From Methylococcaceae bacterium (GTDB lineage Bacteria > Pseudomonadota > Gammaproteobacteria > Methylococcales > Methylomonadaceae), in NCBI GenBank assembly GCA_947505105.1, contig CANNKG010000025.1, positions 1 through 41,655 on the forward strand: a stretch of 41,655 nucleotides of DNA, written 5' to 3'. Shown piece by piece: positions 35,189-41,655 of the stretch. The notes under the pieces are model-generated. The model ran no database searches. It saw nothing but the letters and a program-made list of their open reading frames with translations, and was not told the origin of the DNA. Every line of letters begins with the position of its first letter. The first letter of the stretch is position 1. The position numbers and the translations under genes are program-made.

Positions 35189-36121
35189 ATGTATCATAAA
35201 TCCTCGCCCACTATTGCAGCTTCAGAAATTACCTCGCGCGAGCTATTTGAACAGCGGCGACAATTTATACAATTAATCGCTGGTCTAGGGTTGGCCGCCC
35301 TGCTCCCCTCTGAGCTATCGGCTGGCGAAAAATTAACAATTGTAAAACCGGCACTTTATACTCAGCCTGAAACACTCACACCGTATGAAGATGTCACGCA
35401 ATACAACAATTTTTATGAATTCGGGACCGACAAAGAAGCGCCGGCCAAAAATGCCGATACCTTGATAACCCACCCCTGGACAATTACGGTTGAAGGCGAA
35501 GTGCATAAGCCACAAGTCTTTGATATTGAGCGCCTGTTAAAACTTGCGCCATTGGAAGAACGGGTTTATCGACTCCGCTGCGTTGAAGCCTGGTCGATGG
35601 TTATTCCGTGGGTGGGCTATTCGTTCTCCGAATTAATCAAACAGGTCGAACCAACCGGTAATGCTAAATTCGTTGAATTCGTCAGTTTGCATGATCCCAA
35701 ACAAATGCCTGGACAGCTTAACCCCGTACTAAATTGGCCCTATCGGGAAGGTTTGCGTCTGGATGAAGCGATGCACCCATTGACTTTGTTGACGCTCGGA
35801 CTCTATGGTGAAGTGTTACCCAAGCAAAATGGTGCACCAGTCCGTCTCGTTATTCCTTGGAAATATGGTTTTAAAAGCGCGAAGTCGATTGTCAAAATTC
35901 GTTTTACCGAAAAACAGCCTATTTCAAGTTGGACAGCGTCTGGGCCTAATGAATACGGCTTTTATGCCAACGTGAATCCGGCGGTCGATCATCCTCGCTG
36001 GAGTCAGGCCAAAGAGCGACGCATTGGGGAATTTTTGAAGCGTAAAACTTTGCCGTTTAATGGCTATGCCGAGCAAGTCAGCCAGCTTTACGCAGGAATG
36101 GATCTGCAAAAAAACTTCTAA
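35189..36121 (+). CDS. msrP: Protein-methionine-sulfoxide reductase catalytic subunit MsrP (YedY)
   Basis: The protein has 310 residues. A Tat signal ([17 protein letters not shown], twin Arg at 23-24) leads to export as a folded molybdoenzyme. The molybdopterin-ligating Cys131 is in [20 protein letters not shown]-like and [10 protein letters not shown] blocks are typical of YedY. It reduces oxidised methionine in periplasmic proteins with electrons from MsrQ. AAGGAG lies 7 nt before ATG 35189. It is followed after 3 bp by msrQ, as usual. Confidence 0.96.
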   Translation: MYHKSSPTIAASEITSRELFEQRRQFIQLIAGLGLAALLPSELSAGEKLTIVKPALYTQPETLTPYEDVTQYNNFYEFGTDKEAPAKNADTLITHPWTITVEGEVHKPQVFDIERLLKLAPLEERVYRLRCVEAWSMVIPWVGYSFSELIKQVEPTGNAKFVEFVSLHDPKQMPGQLNPVLNWPYREGLRLDEAMHPLTLLTLGLYGEVLPKQNGAPVRLVIPWKYGFKSAKSIVKIRFTEKQPISSWTASGPNEYGFYANVNPAVDHPRWSQAKERRIGEFLKRKTLPFNGYAEQVSQLYAGMDLQKNF

Positions 36122-36124
36122 GTC

Positions 36125-36739
36125 ATGCCGCTTAAAAATCTGTCCAATCTAATGGTCAGTCGCATAAAGGCACTGATTTTGGTACTCTCCTTGTTGCCTC
36201 TTTTTAAGTTAGGCGTCCTCGGCTATCTTGATCAGCTTGGCGCGAACCCGATCGAGAAACTGACCCGAAGCACGGGTTACTGGACCTTGACGTTGCTGAT
36301 GCTTGGTTTAAGTTTGACACCGATCAGATTATTGCTCGGCTGGCTGTGGGCGATTAGAGTGCGGCGCATGCTGGGCTTATTTGCTTTTTTTTACGCCAGT
36401 TTGCATTTTCTATGTTATTTGGTGCTCGACCAATTTTTCGATTGGGCTGCGATCGCCGAGGATATCTTAAAACGTCCCTACATTACGGTTGGCTTCCCAG
36501 CGTTTTTAATGCTAATACCGCTTGCGATCACCTCTACCAACAACATGATACGCCGATTGGGGGGCCAACGCTGGCGTAACTTACATAAGCTCGTATACCT
36601 GATCGCCGTAGGCGGCGTCATTCATTACTGGTGGCTGGTCAAAAAAGATCTTACTAACCCCATCACCTTTGCAGCGATTCTATTATTGTTATTTGGCATA
36701 AGGCTGAAATACCGAATGCTGAAGGTTTCTCGAAAATAA
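36125..36739 (+). CDS. msrQ: Heme-containing membrane subunit MsrQ (YedZ)
   Basis: The protein has 204 residues with about six membrane helices of the ferric-reductase-like fold. Likely heme-ligand histidines lie in YASLHFLCYL, NLHKLVYLIA and VIHYWWLV. TGYWTLTLLMLGLSLTPIR is typical of YedZ. It passes electrons from the quinone pool to MsrP in the periplasm. It starts 3 bp after msrP, so it is one operon. The 171-bp gap after it is AT-rich with nothing recognised. Confidence 0.95.
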   Translation: MPLKNLSNLMVSRIKALILVLSLLPLFKLGVLGYLDQLGANPIEKLTRSTGYWTLTLLMLGLSLTPIRLLLGWLWAIRVRRMLGLFAFFYASLHFLCYLVLDQFFDWAAIAEDILKRPYITVGFPAFLMLIPLAITSTNNMIRRLGGQRWRNLHKLVYLIAVGGVIHYWWLVKKDLTNPITFAAILLLLFGIRLKYRMLKVSRK

Positions 36740-36910
36740 TAACTACCGCCATCACCATTTTGATACTAATTGCAGAATTAAAAAAGTCATTAATTAAGTC
36801 AATAACATGTAGAATAATATGCATTATTTTCAATAAATAAATTAAGCTATTCAACATCAACGCTAAATTTCAATATGATAACTTTTGTGATGCCTCACGG
36901 TTATTAATTC

Positions 36911-37582
36911 ATGGCGAATTGCGATTTTTGTTCAGCGCCATTAGTGGCTAATAGCCAATTTTGCCGTTACTGCGGCAGTTGCAATGACGTTGACTTAAAA
37001 GGACACGTTGAATTCAGCGTCCCTGCTGAATCCAGTCAGTATCCTTGCCCACATTGCTTATATACGCTAACCTTTATTCAATTGAATGTCGGTAATGGTT
37101 ATCGAGTTGCCCGCTGCCAATCGTGCCTAGGTATTTTTTTGGAGCGGTGTATTTTAGAACGCCTACTTGAAGAGACCCCCAGTCCTGCCAATAGCATTAA
37201 TTTACAACAATTACGAGCTATTAACCTGGATCGTTTCTCTAGCTACCACCCGGTAAAATATATTCGCTGTCCAGTTTGCCTGAGTTTCATGAACCGAAGT
37301 AATTTCGCATACCGAAGTGGTGTTATTGTAGATATTTGCCGTGACCACGGTATCTGGCTTGATGCCGGGGAAATCCTACAACTAATAGAATGGAAAAAAG
37401 CTGGTGGTCAAATTTTGGCGGATCAGGAACTACAAGCGCAATCAAAGTCTAAAAGACCATCAAACCTCAGACACAACCATGTGGAAGTCGATACCAAGCC
37501 TTACCGGGACTGGTCGGGTCTATTTGATGTTGATTTATTGAATACCGTTCTTGATTTAATCGCTACTTGGCTTAAAAGCTAG
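36911..37582 (+). CDS. Protein with three zinc ribbons, zf-TFIIB-like
   Basis: The protein has 223 residues. The N-terminal ribbon is CDFC...CRYC, the second is CPHC...CQSC, and the third is CPVC with ICRDHGIWLDAGE, the signature of the zf-TFIIB-like family. The second ribbon also has GIFLE in place of GIWLD. A short C-terminal part has no recognised domain. The zinc-ribbon family is widespread, and its role is unknown, perhaps in protein or nucleic-acid binding. There is no signal peptide or membrane helix. It is not obviously linked to the neighbours. Confidence 0.82.
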   Translation: MANCDFCSAPLVANSQFCRYCGSCNDVDLKGHVEFSVPAESSQYPCPHCLYTLTFIQLNVGNGYRVARCQSCLGIFLERCILERLLEETPSPANSINLQQLRAINLDRFSSYHPVKYIRCPVCLSFMNRSNFAYRSGVIVDICRDHGIWLDAGEILQLIEWKKAGGQILADQELQAQSKSKRPSNLRHNHVEVDTKPYRDWSGLFDVDLLNTVLDLIATWLKS

Positions 37583-37671
37583 TTTACATGTCGTTATAAA
37601 ATCATTATGGTATGGTCTTGAGGATTAAAAATTGTCGGTTTATTTTTCATTTATTTTTTTGGAGCTTGACC

Positions 37672-38238
37672 ATGATAAAGTTTTCTAACAACGCATGGAC
37701 TCTGATCATTCGTCACCTGATCTTGATGAGTTTATGCATCTTAAGCGTAACAACCCTAACCTCATATGCGTCTGATAAAACCGATTCATGGCAAGCATCC
37801 ATTAATAGCTTGGGCCCAATCCAAATCGGCATGTCATTGCCCACACTAACGTCACTTGTCGGAGAACTTGAGCAACAAAAAGGCGATGGCGAGGGCTGCG
37901 TTTATTACAGCGCTTTAAACAGTGAGCGCGAGGTTTCGTTCATGCTCTTCGAGGGGCGCTTAGTACGCATAGATATTTACAGTCGAAAAACCGAAACCTT
38001 AAGTAGTTTACGAGTAGGCGACAGTACGGAGCGCATTAAACAAATATATGACGGCAGTTTGAAAACCATCACGCATCCGAATAATCCGGATAGTGAATTA
38101 CTTTCGCTGCATTCCTCCGCCCCAACGCTTAATAACTATCGAATAGTCTTCGAAGCCAACAACGGCATTGTAACCAATTATCGTCTGGGCTTATTGCCTT
38201 ATGTCAATTGGCTGGATGGATGTACAGGGGAACGCTAA
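37672..38238 (+). CDS. Secreted hypothetical protein
   Basis: The protein has 188 residues. A signal peptide (LILMSLCILSVTTLTSYAS) ends near residue 35, so the mature protein is periplasmic or outside. The mature part has ISLGP-like and IQIGMSLPTLTSLVG stretches, then VGDSTERIKQIYDG, a repeat pattern of short alpha/beta units seen in many periplasmic proteins of unknown role. ATG 37672 is chosen over an ATG at 37612 because GGAG lies 8 nt upstream and the signal peptide is then standard. A terminator hairpin follows. Confidence 0.72.
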   Translation: MIKFSNNAWTLIIRHLILMSLCILSVTTLTSYASDKTDSWQASINSLGPIQIGMSLPTLTSLVGELEQQKGDGEGCVYYSALNSEREVSFMLFEGRLVRIDIYSRKTETLSSLRVGDSTERIKQIYDGSLKTITHPNNPDSELLSLHSSAPTLNNYRIVFEANNGIVTNYRLGLLPYVNWLDGCTGER

Positions 38239-38257
38239 TAAACGTCATTAAGGGGGA

Positions 38258-38285
38258 AAAGGCTCTGGTTGCACACCGAGCCTTT
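38258..38285. terminator. Bidirectional terminator between the secreted protein gene and csp
   Basis: AAAGGCTC (38258-38265) pairs with GAGCCTTT (38278-38285), with A-rich flank on one side and T-rich on the other strand. It lies between two converging stop codons (38238 and 38309) and can serve both genes. Confidence 0.75.
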
Positions 38286-38308
38286 AAACATCTAGCTATT
38301 GGAACAGC

Positions 38309-38512
38309 TTATTGAGGAACAACATTGGTTGCCGTTAAGCCTTTAGGACCTGATTCAACATCAAAGTTTACTGCTTGACCTGGGGTTAAAGTTTTAAAAC
38401 CTTCACCTTGAATGACAGAATGGTGGACAAAAACGTCATCTTTACCTTCAGACTGTTCGATGAAGCCAAAACCTTTGGTGTTGTTGAACCACTTTACAGT
38501 GCCTTTTGCCAT
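38309..38512 (-). CDS. Cold-shock protein, CspA family
   Basis: The protein has 67 residues, the standard length. The RNA-binding motifs RNP1 (KGFGFI) and RNP2 (VFVHHS) are intact. It binds single-stranded RNA and DNA and melts secondary structure. AGGAG lies 8 nt before ATG 38512. The leader upstream (38513-38636) may be a thermosensing 5' UTR as in cspA, but no element was proven. Confidence 0.96.
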   Translation of the reverse strand: MAKGTVKWFNNTKGFGFIEQSEGKDDVFVHHSVIQGEGFKTLTPGQAVNFDVESGPKGLTATNVVPQ

Positions 38513-38636
38513 TTGGAAACTCCTACAATTTAAAACTTACTGGTTACACAGAACTTAAACATTGATAACCTTAAAACGTCACTCAAGGTGGTGCAAGTCA
38601 ACATCTGTCTTCTGATCCTAATTATTGTACTGCTAT

Positions 38637-39059
38637 TTACGCCTCTGTGTCATTAGCAAGTTGATAAAGGCCATCAAGCACTAACGAATTGGGGCTAACT
38701 ATTCCAAGTATAGCATCGTTTTCAATGACTGGAGCCCTGACTAAGTTGTAAGTGGCAAATAATCTGGAACAATGACGAATATCCATGTTCGGCGAGACAC
38801 TAATGACCGGACAAGTCATCACTTCGTAGACATTCACCCGACTAGGCGCTCTATCCTTGGCTAACACATGACGCGCAATATCGGCGGACGTAATAATGCC
38901 ATAATCATCATCAACATTGCGCTTGTTCACAATCAACACCGCCGTTCGAGCCTTCTTCATCAACTTTACCGCCTCACTGATGGTTGCCGTACATTCAATA
39001 GTCGCAAAGTCGGTTTTCATTACATCTTTTACGCGAATAATCAGTTTGGGCAAGTTCAT
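38637..39059 (-). CDS. CBS-domain pair protein
   Basis: The protein has 140 residues made of two CBS repeats: KDVMKTDFATIECTATISEA with GIITSADIARHVL, then YEVMTCPVISVSPNMDI with LGIVSPNSLVLDG. CBS pairs sense adenine nucleotides and regulate partner proteins. Its ATG overlaps the stop of the P-II-like gene by 4 bp, so it ends the DUF1538 operon and probably regulates those membrane proteins, which is inference from synteny. Confidence 0.9.
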   Translation of the reverse strand: MNLPKLIIRVKDVMKTDFATIECTATISEAVKLMKKARTAVLIVNKRNVDDDYGIITSADIARHVLAKDRAPSRVNVYEVMTCPVISVSPNMDIRHCSRLFATYNLVRAPVIENDAILGIVSPNSLVLDGLYQLANDTEA

Positions 39060-39406
39060 AGCTTATCTTCCAGTTCCTCGGTTAATATTTTGACCTGAGT
39101 CGTCAGACCAATGGCATCTTCTACATCAATTTTAAATGCAATACCGCTACCCGGCAGCTTGTCAAATTCGGCGGTTTTTGCAATTTCTTCCAAAATCAAG
39201 CGGCTCAAATGTTCTTCAACCAACATTAACACCACATCACGCGGCGTTTCGAGCGCCAAACCAAAAAACGTTTTGGACTGCTTGGTGCCTTCACCGCGCG
39301 CATGATTAATCACCGTAGCGCCCTTTGCCCCGTGTTTTCGGGCCGTCTCGAGCACACTATCGGTTTTGCTCTCCTCGACAAAGGCAATAATCAATTTAAA
39401 GTGCAT
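39056..39406 (-). CDS. P-II-like signalling protein of the DUF1538 operon
   Basis: The protein has 116 residues. The N terminus MHFKLIIAFVEES and the later GATVINHARGEG and DVVLMLVEEHL give the P-II ferredoxin-like pattern, with the T-loop region in between. P-II-like proteins bind nucleotides or small ligands and control membrane transporters. ATG 39406 is chosen over an ATG at 39517 because GAGG lies 5 nt upstream. The longer start would overlap the DUF1538 gene. It begins 7 bp after the upstream stop and overlaps the CBS gene by 4 bp. Confidence 0.85.
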   Translation of the reverse strand: MHFKLIIAFVEESKTDSVLETARKHGAKGATVINHARGEGTKQSKTFFGLALETPRDVVLMLVEEHLSRLILEEIAKTAEFDKLPGSGIAFKIDVEDAIGLTTQVKILTEELEDKL

Positions 39407-39413
39407 AATAACC

Positions 39414-40202
39414 TCAAAAATTAGAAGACATCTGTCTTGAACTCCACCACTGAGCCAATTGCGCCAGTTGCGCATAGAACAAGACTGCAATGATCGAATA
39501 TAGACTCGCAAAGGCAATCAAGCCGAAACCATCAATCATGACATTGCGCCCAGGAACGGTATGCGCGAGCCCAAGACCCAATGCAGTCATCAACGGAACA
39601 GTGACGATTGACGTGGTAACTCCGCCTGAATCGTAGGCGAGGCCGATAATGATTTTAGGCACGAATATCGTCTGCAACATCACCACGACATAACCTGCAA
39701 TCATAAAGTAATAAATATCAAAGCCGCTAATAATTCGGAAAACGCCCAAGGTAATTCCAAAGGCTACGCCAAATGACACAGCAATTCGCAACCCCCTAGC
39801 CTGAATAGCGCCCCCGGATATTTGCTGAGCTTTTTCCGCCACTGCTAACAATGAAGGTTCGGCGAGCGTAGTTGCAAAACCGATACTCGCGGCAAATACA
39901 TAGACCCAGGTGTACGCAAACCAATCTACGGTCGTTGAAGCAATATCCACATGAGTAAAACTGGGCGCGGCTAATTGGGTGGCCATTAATTTCCCCAATG
40001 GAAACAGAGCCATCTCCAAGCCTTCCAAGAAAAAAGTAATACCTAAAACGACGTAAACGAGGCCGATCAGGATTTTGAATGGATTAGGCAACGATTTACG
40101 AATAATCAACAACTGAAAAATCAAAATGATGGCGATAATGGGCAGCGTATTCCAACACGTCTCCACTAAAGCATCGACAAAATGCATCACGACAGTCTTC
40201 AT
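39414..40202 (-). CDS. DUF1538 membrane protein, second copy
   Basis: The protein has 262 residues with about seven membrane helices. Family landmarks are [41 protein letters not shown] and [23 protein letters not shown]1538 proteins are thought to be transporters but the substrate is unknown. The second half of the family motif repeats within the protein, suggesting internal duplication. Its ATG overlaps the stop of the first copy by 4 bp. It is followed by P-II-like and CBS genes. The two copies may form one heteromeric carrier. Confidence 0.88.
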   Translation of the reverse strand: MKTVVMHFVDALVETCWNTLPIIAIILIFQLLIIRKSLPNPFKILIGLVYVVLGITFFLEGLEMALFPLGKLMATQLAAPSFTHVDIASTTVDWFAYTWVYVFAASIGFATTLAEPSLLAVAEKAQQISGGAIQARGLRIAVSFGVAFGITLGVFRIISGFDIYYFMIAGYVVVMLQTIFVPKIIIGLAYDSGGVTTSIVTVPLMTALGLGLAHTVPGRNVMIDGFGLIAFASLYSIIAVLFYAQLAQLAQWWSSRQMSSNF

Positions 40203-40933
40203 AATATCAATCCATAAGCCATGACAAAAATAGTTGGCATTAAAGAAGCAAATGCAATCAAGCCAAAACCATCCAATAACGGATTTCGTCCCTTAATCAC
40301 TGAGGCCAATCCCACTCCCAGTGCAGCAACCAACGGCACAGTAATGACCGATGTTGCCACGCCGCCGGAATCATAAGCAATTCCAACAATCTCACGCGGT
40401 GCAAACGGCGTCATGATACCGATCGCTATATATCCCAGCAACATTAAATAATGCACTGGCCAGCCCCGAATAATCCGCAATACGCCTACCAAAATTGAAA
40501 AACCGACCGCTAAAGCCACCGAAATACGCAAACCCAACGCATACTCGTGCTTGGCCTGCTCAGTGACCGCAATAATTTTGGCCTGACTGGCAATCAACGC
40601 GGCTTGGTCAGCAATGCCAATGAGGGCAGGCTCAGCAATACTTGAACCAAATCCTAGGCAAAAAGCAAAAATTAATAACCAAATGACGCTGCCTTTACGT
40701 GCAAATGCAAACGCCATTGACTCACCAATTGGGAATAAACCTTGTTCCAAGCCTTGAATGAATAAAGAAAGTCCAAGGATGACAAAGAAAATACCCGTGA
40801 TAAGTTTGCTCAGATCAGGGATCGGTTGCTGAACAATAAAAATTTGAAAAATTAGAATGACGACCAAAATGGGGGCGAGATCCAGAAAACCATTGAATAA
40901 TCGCTTGAACAAGTAATTATGGAATCGAAACAC
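40199..40933 (-). CDS. DUF1538 membrane protein, first copy
   Basis: The protein has 244 residues with the same plan as the second copy: [60 protein letters not shown] and [16 protein letters not shown] at 40933 is chosen because GGGAGG lies just upstream. An ATG at 40993 has no ribosome site. It opens the four-gene operon running to 38637. About 125 bp separate it from mscL upstream, and the operon promoter probably lies there. Confidence 0.86.
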   Translation of the reverse strand: MFRFHNYLFKRLFNGFLDLAPILVVILIFQIFIVQQPIPDLSKLITGIFFVILGLSLFIQGLEQGLFPIGESMAFAFARKGSVIWLLIFAFCLGFGSSIAEPALIGIADQAALIASQAKIIAVTEQAKHEYALGLRISVALAVGFSILVGVLRIIRGWPVHYLMLLGYIAIGIMTPFAPREIVGIAYDSGGVATSVITVPLVAALGVGLASVIKGRNPLLDGFGLIAFASLMPTIFVMAYGLIL

Positions 40934-41059
40934 GGCAACCTCCCTAAGATTCAGCTTTGATTGTACCCCAAAGCAACGCCAGGGGCACGGCAAATCAATA
41001 AGACATTGACAGGCTCGTCGAGATCCAAAATTTTCCGGATTAACGCACCCAATTTCCAG

Positions 41060-41464
41060 TTATTTGCGATCCTTAAGTAGATCCCGAATTTCAGCCAGCA
41101 GCACTTCTTGCGCAGGAGGCGCCTCAACTTGCGCCTCGACCTCCTTTTCTTTACGCTTGAGGGAGTTCATCAATTTAATTGCGATAAACATAGCGAATGC
41201 GACTATGGTGAAGTCAACAATTGCCTGAATAAATTTTCCATAGCCCAGAACAATCGCCGGCGTTTCGCCGACTTTTTCCTGCAGCACTATCACCAACTCG
41301 CTAAAATTGACGCCGCCCAGTATTAAGCCGATTGGCGGCATAATCACGTCAGCCACCAAAGAACTGATTATTTTCCCGAACGCTGCGCCAATAACAATAC
41401 CCACCGCCATATCGACAGCATTACCCTTCACTGCGAAATCTTTAAACTCTTGCAAAATACTCAT
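41060..41464 (-). CDS. mscL: Large-conductance mechanosensitive channel MscL
   Basis: The protein has 134 residues, the usual length. The first membrane helix has [22 protein letters not shown], the second has [17 protein letters not shown]-like sequence, and a charged C-terminal bundle follows. It opens under membrane tension to save cells from osmotic down-shock. AGGAAAATCT precedes ATG 41464. An IS copy begins only 46 bp upstream (41511), so the native promoter may be cut off or replaced. Confidence 0.96.
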   Translation of the reverse strand: MSILQEFKDFAVKGNAVDMAVGIVIGAAFGKIISSLVADVIMPPIGLILGGVNFSELVIVLQEKVGETPAIVLGYGKFIQAIVDFTIVAFAMFIAIKLMNSLKRKEKEVEAQVEAPPAQEVLLAEIRDLLKDRK

Positions 41465-41510
41465 AGATTTTCCTGAAATTGATAGATTTAAAAAACTTTA
41501 TACTTTCTAA

Positions 41511-41655
41511 CTCATCGTTCGCTCAAATTAACCCAAGATTCGTAGAATTATGGCAAGATATCAGCATTTACCATTAGAAACTTCAATCAACATTACCAGA
41601 ACCGAACGGGTAGACGATATTCCACTGTTGCTCGCGCAGATGGAAAAAATGAAAA
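41511..41655 (+). mobile_element. Right IS copy: terminal fragment, inverted repeat of the left window end
   Basis: This 145-bp end is the exact reverse complement of 3-147. It holds the element's terminus, a short leader and the start of its transposase, reading rightward out of the window. The contig probably stops here because the IS is repeated in the genome. Confidence 0.85.
41550..41655 (+). CDS. Transposase, N-terminal fragment (runs off the window)
   Basis: ATG at 41550 starts 35 visible codons identical to those at the left end (MARYQHLPLETS...). The gene continues past the window. As for the left copy, the IS1634/IS4-like assignment is tentative because no catalytic residue is visible. 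Confidence 0.65.
   Translation, partial: MARYQHLPLETSINITRTERVDDIPLLLAQMEKMK

Noticed and set aside
1-41655. Complete circular plasmid or phage genome
   Set aside because: End identity is inverted, not direct, and the contents are chromosomal housekeeping genes with no replication or structural phage genes.

Overview
The window looks like one chromosomal contig of a motile, moderately AT-rich gammaproteobacterium. The support is a FlgL hook-filament junction protein with a sigma-28 promoter, MsrPQ, MscL, a PatZ-type protein acetyltransferase, pyruvate phosphate dikinase and a chromosomal-type integron integrase. A type I methanotroph-like (Methylococcales) lineage is possible from the gene mix, but this is a guess. 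Both window ends carry the same 145-bp sequence in inverted orientation (3-147 and 41511-41655). Each copy holds the start of the same transposase gene reading outward, so the contig probably stops inside two inverted copies of one insertion sequence.

Region 1 (1-13.7 kb, nearly all minus strand) is a surface-sugar or flagellin-glycosylation type island reading away from flgL. It runs flgL, rfbF, rfbG (CDP-6-deoxy-4-ketohexose synthesis), a MNT antitoxin with a broken HEPN toxin gene carrying 13 copies of a 7-bp repeat, an rfbC-like epimerase, three tandem radical SAM/SPASM paralogues, a GT4 glycosyltransferase, a B12-binding radical SAM protein and two zinc-ribbon methyltransferases. The last methyltransferase is cut by the left IS copy.

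Region 2 (14-24 kb) holds a secreted STN-domain/metzincin protease and an intact HEPN-MNT toxin-antitoxin pair. Next to the pair is a decayed duplicate of the rfbG 3' end fused to the flgL 5' end, with its sigma-28 promoter still visible. The patZ-like gene and ppdK follow.

Region 3 (23.9-25.3 kb) is a gene-free array of about 290-bp repeats with 22 matches to the DnaA-box consensus TTWTNCACA. It is a strong candidate for a replication origin or a DnaA-titration locus. A small membrane protein and a DEAD-box RNA helicase follow, then a convergent GT2-VanZ pair.

Region 4 (29.1-35.0 kb) reads as a small chromosomal integron. An IntI-type integrase points right. To its left is a run of small, unfamiliar, left-pointing genes: a secreted coiled-coil protein, a 3-TM protein, a 2-TM protein, a 56-residue protein, a CHAP amidase, a DUF900-type hydrolase and an anchored coiled-coil protein. 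GTTRRRY core sites sit at several gene boundaries, and there is one well-formed attC-like hairpin.

Region 5 (35.2-41.5 kb) is housekeeping: msrPQ, a zinc-ribbon protein, a secreted hypothetical protein, a cold-shock protein, a four-gene operon of two DUF1538 membrane proteins with P-II-like and CBS regulators, and mscL, with the right IS copy inserted 46 bp upstream of it. No tRNA, rRNA or CRISPR array was recognised.
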